Positions 1-12,100 of a DNA stretch of 64,000 nucleotides are shown here, in pieces (within the stretch, counting starts at the first letter, position 1; the number at the start of each line of letters is the position of its first letter). The stretch lies in assembly GCA_022579005.1 (NCBI GenBank), contig MU401495.1:50816-114815 (forward strand). The letters run 5' to 3'. Source of the stretch: Poronia punctata (Eukaryota; Ascomycota; Sordariomycetes; Xylariales; Xylariaceae). Under the pieces are notes generated by a model. That model did not search any database and was not told the origin of the DNA. It was given only the letters and a program-made list of their open reading frames with translations. Both the position numbers and the translations under genes were made by a program.

Positions 1-1761
1 GTCCTCATTCCTTTTCCGGCAACCGAAAAAGAGTATGGTCTTTCCAACATTCTCGCCTGATTCGGCCTGCTTGACACGCTCCTGAACAAATCCACGCATG
101 GGCGCCACACCAGTGCCGGGTCCAATCAAGATAATGGGCTTAGAAGGATCCGAAGGCAGCTTGAAATTCGAATGCCGTACATGGACGGGGACATGGATGC
201 CATCGTACTTGTTCCGGGGTCCCGAGATCTCGTACGTAAGACCAAAGGGCTCGGGATTTGGGTCGCCATTCTGTTTCTGTTTAAGGGCAAAGAGGTAGTT
301 GGTGGCGACACCCTTGAAGGGGTCGGTACGGCCGGGAATGATCTGGTTCTCCACAACAGCCGTCACGGATATTTTCTTAGGCTGAACGAGGGACGAAGAC
401 GAAATAGAATAGTAACGGGGTTGTAGTTTGTTAAGGCCTTCAATGAAAGCGGAGAATGGGATATTGGTCCATTTCTGCCCTTCGCCGACAACACTGAGCG
501 TTCGAGTGATATTGTAATGATGCTTGCTGATCTTGTCGTGGAAGTAATCCTTGTCCGAACCGAGCTTGACCATCTCGGCCTTGATGCTGTCGTTGGGGGC
601 AAATGCAGATAGCGTACCGAGGAACTGACGAGAGACAGGAGCACAGATTTCGAGGTGGTACCGGACGATAGCGTCGTACGTGGTGGGTGTAGGGAACGGC
701 ACCTTGGCGGTAGGCTCGAGGGCCTTCACGCTGATGACAGAATCCCTCTTATCCGTCAAGCCCAGGATGTTTAGCATGTCGTCAACCTCTTGGCCAGGGT
801 TCGTGGGCCAGATAGCAATATGATCGCCAGTCTGGTAGGTGAGGTTCGAACCACTAATGTCAATCTCCATATGAAGGCAGTTTCGGTCTTTAACATTGAA
901 AATTTCCTTGGACTCGGCGATGGGGGCAATGTAAGGGTTATGGGCGTTGAATGGACCTCTGGCAGCCCCCTCGAGGTGCATCTTGTTAGGTTCTCCTAGA
1001 TAGACCTCGTGCGACTCCTTGGTCAGGTTTTCCCGCTCAGTGATGCCAAAGATGGGCTCGTAGACAGCCTCGCGTTCCTCCAAGCCCATCTTTTCTGCTA
1101 GAGCAGCCCACATCGGATCCTTCCAGGCCAAGAAGTCTTCTTCCATGGTGCCGGCACCGTCGTCACCTTCGCCGGCATCTCCAACCCTATGGGCACCGAG
1201 TTTCGTCAAAGCCTTGTCGACATTGCGGACCATGGAGTTGTAGTGCTCATATGTATTGTTTCCGAGACCGAATGTGACGTATGTCAGGTTGCCAAGTGGT
1301 GGGTCGTTCGAGTTGGAAAATGACGGGTCTTCTCCGATGATGAACTCATAGAAGTCGACGGCATTATCAGTGGGCTCGCCTTCGCCATAGGTGGCTAGGA
1401 CGAACATGGCGACCTTGTCCTCAGGGAATGTATCTAGGTTGTCGTAGTCATATTCCTCCAAGTCGGCGACCATAGTTTCGAGACCGAATCGGCTCTTGCC
1501 CTCTTTGGCCAGTCTGGAGGCGTAGTCCTCGGCTGTACCAGTCTGCGAACCGTAGAAAATGACACAGTTCTTACCAGACTCCTCCATCTTCTCTACTATG
1601 TTGCGCGTCTTGCCGGCCTTTGCGCCGCCGTTGGCGTTGGCGAAAGACGCAGCATAGGGATCTTTGGTCACGCCCCATAGTTTACCTTTTGTAAAATAGG
1701 CAACCGTACCGAGGAGGATGACGGCGAGGACTACGACGTCCAGAGTGTCGAGTTGAGCCAT
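1..1761 (-). CDS. cpr: NADPH-cytochrome P450 reductase (C-terminus cut by window edge)
   Basis: This enzyme passes electrons from NADPH through FAD and FMN to microsomal P450s and other haem enzymes at the ER membrane. The start is the ATG at 1761-1759, and the frame runs open for 587 codons to the window edge with no intron. Seen in order: a hydrophobic N-terminal anchor (about residues 7-25), the FMN-binding flavodoxin motif YGSQTGTAEDY (about 69), the FAD-binding motif RYYSISSS (about 445), and the NADPH-side motif GPGTGVAPMRGF (about 545-556). Fungal members have roughly 690-700 residues, so about 100 C-terminal residues, including the end of the NADPH domain, lie outside the window. The anchor shows it is the ER form and not the soluble Tah18 diflavin reductase. 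The upstream side faces a long gene-poor stretch. Confidence 0.96.
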   Translation of the reverse strand, partial: MAQLDTLDVVVLAVILLGTVAYFTKGKLWGVTKDPYAASFANANGGAKAGKTRNIVEKMEESGKNCVIFYGSQTGTAEDYASRLAKEGKSRFGLETMVADLEEYDYDNLDTFPEDKVAMFVLATYGEGEPTDNAVDFYEFIIGEDPSFSNSNDPPLGNLTYVTFGLGNNTYEHYNSMVRNVDKALTKLGAHRVGDAGEGDDGAGTMEEDFLAWKDPMWAALAEKMGLEEREAVYEPIFGITERENLTKESHEVYLGEPNKMHLEGAARGPFNAHNPYIAPIAESKEIFNVKDRNCLHMEIDISGSNLTYQTGDHIAIWPTNPGQEVDDMLNILGLTDKRDSVISVKALEPTAKVPFPTPTTYDAIVRYHLEICAPVSRQFLGTLSAFAPNDSIKAEMVKLGSDKDYFHDKISKHHYNITRTLSVVGEGQKWTNIPFSAFIEGLNKLQPRYYSISSSSLVQPKKISVTAVVENQIIPGRTDPFKGVATNYLFALKQKQNGDPNPEPFGLTYEISGPRNKYDGIHVPVHVRHSNFKLPSDPSKPIILIGPGTGVAPMRGFVQERVKQAESGENVGKTILFFGCRKRNED

Positions 1762-4228
1762 CGTTGTTGCACCCACTCGTAATGAATGCCGTCGCGGACG
1801 ACTAGGTATTGTACTTTACGACGATGAATGGAATGGATTGCGAGGGGGGAGAACCGGAAGAAACGGTTGGATTGAAGATGAACTATGATTAGGGGCTTAA
1901 GTCAGCAATGTTGTGCGACCGCTCAGCTGCGGGCCCTGCTATATGCGCGCTCAAAACTGGTCAGCTGCCTGGTTGGTTGGTTGCCAACTATCTCCCTTCT
2001 CAGGAGAACTGACAAACACCAACGTGTCAATTAGGCCAGCCGAGATATCCCCTGAGTGGATTTACCGAGCGAAGTGTTGCCATTCAACTGCAGGGGTTCT
2101 ATTAGGGTTAGTTTAAGTTGATGAAGTACCTACTAGTTAAGAACTACTCTGCTAGGGCAGATTGTCGATACCGCATGTGAAGATCGGTCACCAACAAGCG
2201 GTACTGGTTCAAGGAAGACGCTGGTGATGGACGAAGTGACAAAGCAGGATGGAAATAAGAATAAGATTAAGAATAAGAATAAGCCGGCCAGGAAAGCACA
2301 CGACAGATTGTCCCGGTCCAACCGGAAGCTTCGCGTTACGGGTCGGTGAGTGCAGTCAATGCCGGAACGGCGAAGAAAAAAAGGTTCGAACGACGTGGAA
2401 AGATTGGGGAATCAGGTGGGTGGCGCTATCAACGAGTTTTCTACAATCAAGATGCCGCCCGGAAACTAGACTACAATTGAAATAAGGTCAGCTCAACCAA
2501 CGCCGAGATGCTCCACTACAGTAGGTACCCTCTAACGATCCTTTCGCGCTCGCCTAGAAGTGTGGCCGAGTGGTATCGAGTACGTGTGAGAACAATATTA
2601 TAGCAGCGCAGATCTTGGTAGATATAACCTCAAAAGTACACATTACCAATTTGCAGGCTAGCAACATGTCGCTAACTAAACTTAGCATATGGGTTCCACG
2701 CCATCTACAACGTACGAGTAGTTCAAATACCCAGTTAGGTTAGACAGGTATTTTAAAGGCACGATGAATTCCCTCCCGTCCTACCCGCCTATAACCTAGG
2801 AGTAGGGCTGTTGATGATTTTGAGTTGCTGAGGGAGTTGCCCCTATTTGTACCATCCGTATTATTTGCCTATTAGAGGACTGGCCGCTCCTACATTTCAA
2901 CATCAGCTCATCGCATAGGTACAATCATACCGATATAGGTAGACTGCATGAGTTTAGAGGGCATGCGGATACGCGCTGCAGACATGTGGCTTAGGAGCTG
3001 AGATAAGCAGTATCTATGGTTAAATATGCACATTTATCAACTTACAAAATTTTATGTCAAGTGCACCACAAGTTTTACGTTGCCCGCTTACTGAATACAA
3101 ACGCGTTGCCCTTCCCATTGCAATCGACATCAAACCTCGCCTGCTCGCCTACCTGCGTGTAGATGTGTAGGTAGAATATAGGCGCCCAGGTTAAGGTTAT
3201 AGTGCTTTTCTCACCAAGTGTCCCGAGGAACTGGGTTTGTAGGTATTTACAGGTACACGCAGGCTGATCATCCTCTCCATGTGTTTTGGATTATGTAACC
3301 TGCCTTAGTATTTGAACAGAACCTCGGGACATTATTTGCCTCCGTCACAGGTTCGCTTTGCCGCGTAACTATATTTGTACTCCGCATTGGCGCAATCCAT
3401 ATGGTTTTGAGCTTGGAGCTCGTCATGTGGCTTGATGTCTGGCCCTTTGTTATGGCCATTCAGCTCAAATGGGGAGTGGATTTGTGTATTTTGTTGCATA
3501 TATACATGTAGTTCTTTTTTTCTTCCTCCAAGAAAACATGCTGTCCATATCAGCGGCACCTTCTCTTGGGCAGGCTACTACATGATACATTACTTCAGTT
3601 TCATCAGGCACTGAGATATATAGCGGCAACGGTAGGTTGAACATTATATTGGTAGTGTTTTTGGCAATCCCGGTTATGGTTGCGGGCGGGGCCTTGAAAC
3701 ATGCCGACCCCGTTAACCCCTAGAATCTAGCACACGCTTTAGTCCGGTCTCGCAAAAGGATTGATAGGCCAATGGCCAAAGAAACGAAGTGTCTTCTTCG
3801 GCAGTTCGCACAATCTAGGTCAGGATTTTTGCAATGCCGGTTCCCAGGACAATTAAGGGACTGGCTCTTTGTTCAATCATGTTAATTGCTCCCAGCAGAC
3901 TGCCCACGTCTGGGTACTCGTACGTAGTACAACTGTCGTTGCTGCTCTGAACTTTGAAGGCAACATTTGCTAAGCCTGGTCCGGCTGTGTGGGGCTCTCA
4001 AGATGGGTATTTTCCCTTTGCACGCTTTGATCTCCGAAGTATATGGAGATTTCGGAGGATGCCAGCAACCGAGAGCAGGACAATGCTCGCGTTTACCGGC
4101 CGATGCTGCGATCTACCGATCTCACAGCGTGTATCGTCTGGTTGGGTTTTTGATCTTGCAAAGACCTAGAAACACCACAGGTAACTACGCCATTCTCGTC
4201 AAAATTGGCATATAGGTATCACCTAGGC

Positions 4229-4252
4229 CCTAGGTTAGGTACCTAACCTAGG
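4229..4252. repeat. 24-bp perfect palindrome
   Basis: The sequence from 4229 to 4252 equals its own reverse complement. It is built from CCTAGG, TTAGG, the central TACC/GGTA and CCTAA words, and sits in a wider TAGGTA-rich stretch (4213-4264). It could form a cruciform or bind a dimeric protein; its function is unknown. Confidence 0.85.
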
Positions 4253-5454
4253 TGGGTAGGTACCAAGACTCGGGGCTTTATTCGTATCCGGGTTGGCCCC
4301 CAGTATCTCGGCACTCCGACTCCCTTGGATCTTTGTTCACAAAAAGTACTCGCCTTAAATTTATGCATCCAGAACCGGTTCATGTACGTATATGGCCCTT
4401 GGGATACCTATTTGCATAGCTCATTCTAAACGTAGTGCCTTTTAACAATTGTGAACATCGGTATGGAAGATGTCTACTTTTAGCAGCTTTCTTGAGACAT
4501 ACCTATTAAATGCCAGTTTGTGATTCAGTTTCTAAAATAATCCTATGTATCTGATACATGTATTACATAATTCTCCAGGTTATGTAAGATCCGGTCCTAC
4601 AGGTGCGTGTATTTTTTCTGAAAATTTCGGGGGGGCCGTTCCCTCGGGATTACTACAATTGTAAGTCCTCCGTCTGTCATCTTCAGATGCATAACTAAGT
4701 TTTATTGTACAGAACTTCCTGATAAACCAATCACTTGAACAAGTCCGCATTGCTAATTTTAATTTTTTTAAGAACTCGATATAGTTATCAACTTTTCGAT
4801 AGGCCTTTTTTTCTATGGTCTTCCAAGCAGTCTAGGTATCTGCACGCTGTCCGGGTTGGCTCACGACATTCATCAGCCAGGTGGTGCTGGGTGTTCCCCG
4901 ATCAGGAAATATTCCCAAAACGGCACTCAGAACACCTTGCTGATGTGAGTGTCTTTTCGCTTCCCGTTATATCCATGTTCGGAATTGCAAAATCTTACCT
5001 GCGGCGCCATATACGAGTACGGTCAATAGCAGATTTACACGTTTCAACTTCTTACATTACCTGCATGTAGTTCATGGGGCTGTATCACCTATTATATTAT
5101 GGCATGCCTAATCGAGGTACTTGACCTTCCATAGGCGTATATTTCGCTCACTGCTCTCTTTTTCCCGGTGTTTTGCCCTGTCGGCGTTTGTACTCGTATA
5201 CATCTGGGTTAGATTAGGTAATTAGTGCATATGAACCTGCCTCCTCTACCCCTCTCCTTCAAGAACCCGTCCTCGGTACGTGCAAATACCATAGTCTAGG
5301 GTCCATGTAGGGTCCATTTACTGTAGGTACCATCCGACGTTGATCCATTTATTTATCCTAGGATACTTACACGTGGTGCCCGTTTATACTTATGACATAC
5401 CATATGTGTAAAAGTAGACATCTCTCGATTTCGAGACACTCTACACTACTAGAC

Positions 5455-5645
5455 ATGGCTTCGAGCTACACTGGATCATCCATTGAAAGCGAGAAGCGAG
5501 TTCCTAGGAACAATATGATCATGTACCGGCCATGACAGAAGTGGCTGTCGACGACGATGTAGAGCAGCCACTGTCGTCACCGAGGCCGACGCCAATACAC
5601 GTAGGTGCCAAGAAGCCTAGGGAAACCTTGAGAGAAACTAGCTAG
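5455..5645 (+). pseudogene. Possible relic of a gene start (two short frames overlapping at ATGA)
   Basis: An ATG at 5455 opens 26 codons rich in Ser, Glu and Lys and closes at a TGA (5533-5535) that overlaps a second ATG (5532). The second frame runs 37 codons to a TAG at 5643-5645 and reads as a plausible acidic/proline-rich protein start. The two frames are offset, as if one coding stretch had been frameshifted. I do not recognise either peptide and nothing convincing continues downstream. It may be chance. Confidence 0.15.
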
Positions 5646-8107
5646 TCTAGTTGGATTCTTTAAATCATAGAAGTAGGTATCTCGCTTTCGCGGGGCATTG
5701 GTGTTGGATTCCCCAGACCGGCGCTTTGAGGGGTTCTCCACTAGCGAGTCGAAGGGTCGCTTTTTTTTGCCAGCACTGGTCCTGTTCGCCGGTGGAAATA
5801 TCTACCGTCATCCTATGGCATAACTAGTCGCATAGGTACCATATCCCCGGCATGGAGGTCGGCAGGCGACTCTCCCGGGGGAGAAATACCGCGTGCTTGC
5901 ATACGGTGAGCCGGCCGAAAAGATAACACACTTCGTAGTCGAGATAATAGACACAAGAACAGTGGCGGCAGACTTCAGGACATCGCTCACTGGAATATCC
6001 GACATGTGACAAGCCAAACGGCAACGACCCCTGTTTCTGGCTGACTGGTAGGTAGGTAGACTCCAGGGACACGGTTGGTACAGGGATCTTCGGACGCACC
6101 TGTTCGGCCACACAACAACGGAGATAATATCGGCACTGGTATTTCCTGTTGTGGACTCCGGCCAGCTAATGGGAACTTCCTGCCTATCATGGTCGTGACT
6201 TAGTAATGGAACCTAAATTCTCGCGGTTAATGGCGGAATAGCAGTTTATCGTCAACATGCCTAACCTCAGTCAAGGATCATATCCATCTTATTCGGCAAA
6301 GGATGCAAGGCAATCTTACATGAGCAGGCAGGCTTCTGTGGCGAGCTATACAAGAATCTAGATGCCTGTCAACAGATACGTCGAGGCTCATGAGGAATCC
6401 GAAAATGATGGACATAAACATACCGGACCGGAAGATCTTAGGGCGATAAACTCAACGATAGTCTCAGGAACTTTGCTGGCAGACTCTTTATGACGAGTGA
6501 GAGCATTCTAACATCATAAGTATATTTTGCTGTGACTATTAAAGTAGCAACATCTATAGACTTAACACGTAAAGCTCATGAAACGCCGCGTGCTGCGCAC
6601 CCCCTGGACTGCATAGACCCATTCATCACTACTACCTGTCTTCAAGGCTAGGACTAGGACAGCATCGGCGTTGGCACAAGCCGATTAAACATGTTCCCAA
6701 TCCGTTTCTAATATAAACTAATCGGTAAGCTATATTACTTGTCCTTTAACAACACGCTGTCTCCATCCCAACAATCCTTTTCCATCCGGAAGCGTGTATG
6801 GGAATCTTACCTGAATTCCTACACTTGGACGATATCACGGAAAAATGCGCATTAACTTCCTTCACCATGATGATCCACTACACACAACGCTTCTAAAATT
6901 ATAATTATGTGTACTATATAGCTTTCCTGCGAGCTTAACTAAAGGAGGCGAAAGGGAGAACGAGACAGGAGATAGGGGGGCCCTTTCCTGGGTAGCTCTC
7001 GCGAACTAAACAATTTTCAGGAGTAGGAAGTCGGCTAAGGCAACATCAAACCCACCACGTCGTCAAAGGTAGGCTTCAAGTACGATTGGTGTTTGTAGGT
7101 AGCTCGAGCAAGCTTTGTACTCGGCTACTGGGACGGATTAGCTGTTAAACATATACCAAAGGCACGCTATGGTATGAATACCTCACCTTAAACTTGGTGG
7201 TTTGCTTGCATAATATTTTAAGGGACAGGCTGTTTTACTCCGGGAGAGCCCGTAGGCAAGAATACCAGCCCAGGTTTCTAACGCTGGGGAGATTCTATAG
7301 GTTTCCCCCTCTCATGGCAGTCTGAAACGTCAGGTTTCCCAGCAGAGACCAACATTTCTCCCTGGAAACAAATACGAACATTTCAGCTAGACCTTACTCG
7401 TCATGGCGGCTTCGGAGGCGGCATGAAAATATTGCTTCTTCAGGAAACTGTTACGAGCCGCTGAAGGCGAAATCGCCGACCCGCCGCAGAGGCGGTAGTT
7501 TTGATGGTGATATAGCCTCCCCAATTTCTGCGGGCTACTACACCGCAGAGCTTAGGAAATTTGGTAATGCACCTTTTGGTAATGCCAGTAATGACGGGTA
7601 AACATGTATTACACTTCATAGCCGGGGTGGAATCTGCAGGACTCATCGTCACCGTCTAGGTATCTGCTGCGGACGATGATACACGACCGGACCCAGGCGC
7701 CTCTGGGCTGAGAAATGGCGGTGCGTATGTGGAAGTACGTACTCGTACGGTACGAGTCGTACCTCGTACTTACTACTCGTAGGTACCTACACAGACACGT
7801 GCACAGATGAGGGCTAGAAGAGGGCTAGAAGAGGGCCTAAGACAATAAAGTGAGGTCTCTTGATTCATTAACGTCGGTTGTCAAGGTTCAACCTTGCGAG
7901 TACTCGCAGGACCCTGATTTTAATAAATAGGCATTAAGCAGCATTTGGAATTTCGATGCTACGTTATTACACGTATCTTACACGGTATTTCCTGGGTCGG
8001 GGCGCCAGGCAACCTTAAAAGCGGGCCTACCCGGGCCCAGGCTAAAAGCGGCATGCCGCGAGTACGAAAAGTGCCCGTATCTAGACTAGGTGGCCTCCAA
8101 TTAATTC

Positions 8108-8130
8108 GGGGGGGGGGGGGGGGGGGGGGG
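8108..8130. repeat. Poly-G tract (23 G) beside an assembly gap
   Basis: An uninterrupted G run followed after about 76 bp by an N gap and then a poly-C run. A homopolymer of this kind next to a gap is more likely a sequencing or scaffolding artefact than biology. Confidence 0.9.
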
Positions 8131-8206
8131 TTGAAAAAAAGACCCGCGACAACTGTGCATGCAAAAATCAAAAACAAAAGAGCGCAATAAAAGAAGGAAC
8201 AAAACG

Positions 8207-8216
8207 NNNNNNNNNN
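8207..8216. other. Assembly gap (10 N)
   Basis: Ten N characters. The size is a placeholder, so the true distance between the flanks is unknown. Short open frames reading through this gap and the homopolymers (poly-Gly or poly-Pro) are meaningless. Confidence 0.99.
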
Positions 8217-8231
8217 CCCGCCCCCCCCCCG

Positions 8232-8282
<51 letters not shown>
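8217..8282. repeat. Poly-C tract (about 64 C with two G interruptions)
   Basis: Starts directly after the N gap and ends at 8282, broken only by G at 8220 and 8231. It is the complement of the poly-G seen on the other side of the gap, as expected if two contigs ended in the same kind of G-rich read tail and were joined. Confidence 0.9.
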
Positions 8283-8961
8283 ACGATAAAACCCAGCTCA
8301 GCGGTAGATGGGAAAAGGAATATCCAGAATTGACCATTCCATTTTGGAACAAACATCAGCTCCTGTAATACCACAAAAGACATCCTTGATTGGGGAGGTA
8401 GAGAATACATACTTACACATACCAACATACATACACAATACGTACAAGTTTGCATGTGAGACCAAAAGCTGCGTCTTTAGCAAATCGAACAATACTAGGT
8501 GCCCTGCAAGGTGCCTAAGTTTTGCCTACTTGAATCTTCAAGACGTATCATGGGCGCGACTTGATAAATCATGGGTGAGTGAGCGGGTGTTTGCACATGG
8601 TTGATTTATCCGTTTCTTTTCTGCATTATCTAAACCCCCCATGTCTCGAGCGGCACGGGAAATGGGTTCTGCGGCGCCTCCTTGGGCTTGACGTCGGGTC
8701 GAGTTTGCATGTTGGGCATGTCAAGTCGCAACGCACCTCCTCTGGCCATTGGAGCGGTGCCACATTCTTTTGCGCCTCACCCCTCTGGACCCTGGTTGCG
8801 GCGGCATTCGCGCATCACGTCGCGTCACCACCTTTGACCCTTTTGATTGACCTGGTCGACTGTACCCGCTGCCGTGCTTCTGTGTACTCCCTTTCCCGCC
8901 GTGTCTCACTGGAAGGAAGGCCGCTTCCCTCGAGGCTGTTGTGCCAGCCTTAATACCTTAT
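8283..8961. other. Upstream region of the Mor2/Tao3 gene
   Basis: Holds the probable promoter and 5' leader of the Mor2-type gene. An open frame at 8579-8953 has no recognisable protein character. A sequence ending TTATGTAG at about 9001-9004, with a GCTGAC branch-like word just before it, could be a 3' splice site, so an upstream first exon in this region is possible. Confidence 0.5.
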
Positions 8962-9070
8962 ATGCCACTGTCCCCGTTGCTGACTCCCCTGTCATATTAT
9001 GTAGCCCCGTCCCAAAAGACGCTGCCAGACCACTCACGCTCGTCCTCGCGCCTCAATTCCTACGACGATG

Positions 9071-9109
<39 letters not shown>

Positions 9110-12100
9110 GGGAAAACACGTTAAAACCGCTACCGCACGATCCCGCTATAAGCCGTGCTATTGCCCACTCACGTGAATCTTCGCTCGAAAAGCTCCAGTC
9201 TGGCGGCCTCGCTGGCATCCCCGAATCCCCTCGATCTCCGCCCCCCGCCTCTTTCTCTCCGGTTGCCCGTAGTCCGGCGTCGCGTCCGGGCATTAGTGCT
9301 ATCATAGAGCGAGTAGTCGATTCGAAAACGGCCGCATATGGTCATCATCGCCAGACCTCGATTGTACATGGGATCCAGCATTCACGGAATGGCAGCCTCA
9401 ATTCCTCGTCGAGTCCGCTTAGCCCCCAGATGATAGCTGCTGCTGGTGCCGGCCTCTCAACGGAGCGACCAGATATGCCCCCGATGAATCGACAAGAAGT
9501 TGAGTTGCCGCCAACGTCACGGCCACCTACCGCCCTATCGGGTTCCACTGCTGTCTCGTCGGCACACGCACCCGAGAGGACATTAACGAGCGCGGAAACG
9601 AACAACATGGCGCCCACGCAGAGGAAAATTGAGCGAATACACAGCAAGACCCGGCGTGACCATGGTCATCATCACTCGCATTCCTCACGGCATCCGAGAG
9701 ACGAGCAGAAAACGGTGGGCGAGTACGCCCTGCACGTCCTGTTTACTTCTGTTAGTTGAGATCCCAACCCATATCCCTGCTTGTTATATAGCTGGCAAGC
9801 CTTTTTTTGGGGTTTTTTTTTGCATTGTATACTGATACCGGGGTAGTTCATCGCGCATGCGGAGGAGAAACTCAACGAGTGTATGACGGTACCGTTTGAC
9901 CCCGAGCCTAGGATTGAACGAATCTGTGGCCCAGGTGCAGACCCGGCCTTTGATCAGTTCATCGTGGCTCTCGGACACATTGCGCGTCCGAAGCCCAAAG
10001 CTTTGATCGATGCCATCATGCTATGGAGGAAATATAAAAGTGAGGCGGCCAGTGACGCCCGAAGTCAGCTACAACAACTCAAATCAAGTCATCCTCTGCC
10101 AAATTTAATAAGGCGCAATACCGAACCGGTGCAAGCAGCGGCCGGTTCAGACGTCGGAACCGCTGGAGGCGCGATGTCGCTAGCGGCCAAGCAGGAGTTT
10201 GTAGCCCAGGCCGAGCGGCGCTCGATCGTCTCCATTTACATCCTGTGTCGAGTGCTCCTAGAAGTTATATCTCACAGTAGTCTGAGCTCTATCACGCCCG
10301 AGATGGAAGACAAGCTAGAGGGCATCATTTTCGGCCAACTGAAAATCGCCGACGTTGAGCAGCTTGACGCTTCGCCCCTTAAAATGGCCAACTGGAATCT
10401 ATTCACCCAGCTCTTGGGTGCGATGAGCAATATCAACTTCCCCAGTGTTGCTGCTAGATTCATTAATGATCTGACAAGCTCCTTGCAAGACCTTAATGCA
10501 CGTGTCTCTACCAGTCAGTCCAAAGATCCCGATGGCCAGGTGGAATTGGTCCTGGGCGGCATGACGCATCTCCGCATCAAGATAGACACAGACGATCATT
10601 GGGATCAAGCATGTGGGTTTTTGAGGTCTCTGGGTTCGCTTTTTGCCCAGTCGCACGGTCAGAGGATCAAGACAGCCTTTTGCCGTATCTTGGATACCCT
10701 TCTCCTTCCCATTGCTGCCAAGGGTACTAATAACCATTTCGCACATCAGAAGTGGCAAGAAGTCCTTAGCCATATCAGTCCACGCCTAGCCTCCATGTTC
10801 GTAAAACCGCGATACTGGCTGGTGTCGTTTCCGCTGACGTCGACGATGCTATGCGTGTCACCACCTGAGAACGCGAGTACTCAGTGGCTCCAATTAATCC
10901 GAACACTCCAGCCTAAGTTGAAGGATAGGTCGGTGAGGCCACTCTGTTTACTGGCCGTCTCACGATTGCTCTGGGCCTATCTTTTTAGGATCAATGACAA
11001 CAGTGCCGGGGTCGCCCGCAAACTAGATGAGGTCATGGGACTTGTCTTACCCCCGGCAAAGCGGGCTTTCTCGACTGCTGATACAGCTGCGAATGGACCT
11101 CTTGTCCAGATCATTCGCATGATCGGCTATAGATACACGGACTACTGTTGTAAAAACATCATTTTCCCCTTGATCAACGCAGACCTGTTCAACTCCAATA
11201 AGGAACTCAAGGTTGAGCAGCTAGAGCCCGATAGAATGGTCATTGGAATTAGAGCGTTCCTTACAATCATGTCCGACTTGGAACAGGGGGACGCAGGACG
11301 GCCTTCATTTCCACAAGAGTTTCCATCTGCTGCGAGTTTTGACCGGTTGCCGCCGGATTCGCCGGCTTCGGTGACAAACCGTGGTGCTACTGCGGCGACT
11401 TTGACCTCTACGATGGATGACGCTCTGTCTCGTCCTGTCCAACTCAAGATGCTGAGTGAACCTGTCCGAGAACACTATAAAAAGTTTTGCCAAATTTTGG
11501 GTAAGATTACGATAATCTGCGATAATACGTTCGGGGGACAAGCTGTGCTCGATGAGAAATTTAGCGGTCCAGGGCCGAAGACACCAATAGCCGAATCGTT
11601 CAACTTTGCAAGGCGCGATGACTATCAAAGCCCTGCGGAGCAGAAGCAGGCCTTTTATGGCTTGCTCCATGTCGCTGTGCAAGCTCTGCCTCGTTGCCTG
11701 ACCCCTGACATCCCATTTAATCCACTCATCAACCTGCTCTGTACCGGCACAGCCCACGTTCAAGGTAACATTGCCAGATCATCTGCACAGTCTCTCAAGT
11801 CGATTGCCAAACAATCCCATGCCCATCAAGTGACAGTGGGCTTTGCCCGGTTCATATTCAATTTTGACGATCGGTATGCGACCATGTCGGACGGCGGCAT
11901 GCTAGGGCCCGGTCATATCGAGAACACCTTGCGCCTGTATGTTGAGTTACTCCAGATATGGAGGGACGAGATTAGACAAAAGACGAGGGATGCCGCTTCC
12001 GAGCCTGTCGAGGGTGGCTCCAGCGAGAGACGTGGGTTGAAACTCGACCTGTCTAGTATCTGGGCCGAGGTGGATCACGTCGAGGCCCGGGGCCTGTTTT

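Larger units (their letters stand above)
1762..8107. other. Gene-poor intergenic region
   Basis: About 6.3 kb with no open frame that resembles a protein or shows exon structure. The part nearest 1762 must hold the reductase promoter. Base composition looks mixed and not strongly AT-rich, so this does not look like RIP-mutated transposon DNA. Seen here: a small AAGAATAAG/AAGATTAAG microsatellite at about 2256-2283, a perfect 24-bp palindrome at 4229-4252, TACTCGTA-type words (for example about 3912, 5195 and 7739-7790), and a possible gene relic at 5455-5645. No tRNA with a complete cloverleaf was found. Confidence 0.6.

Noticed and set aside
2558..2640. tRNA-like start GTGGCCGAGTGGT
   Set aside because: It resembles the D-arm of Leu/Ser tRNAs, but no acceptor pairing or GTTCGA T-loop lies at the right distance.
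5536..5578. Hairpin formed by GTGGCTG and CAGCCAC
   Set aside because: Stem of only 7-8 bp; expected by chance in a region of this size.
5808..6190. Three overlapping minus-strand frames of 67-101 codons
   Set aside because: Mutually overlapping, no start context, no splice pattern joins them, and no recognisable protein sequence.
8101..8455. Frames encoding poly-Pro or poly-Gly
   Set aside because: They read through homopolymers and the N gap, so they are assembly artefacts.
8579..8953. 124-codon frame upstream of mor2
   Set aside because: No protein-like composition and ends before the mor2 start; more likely promoter/leader sequence.
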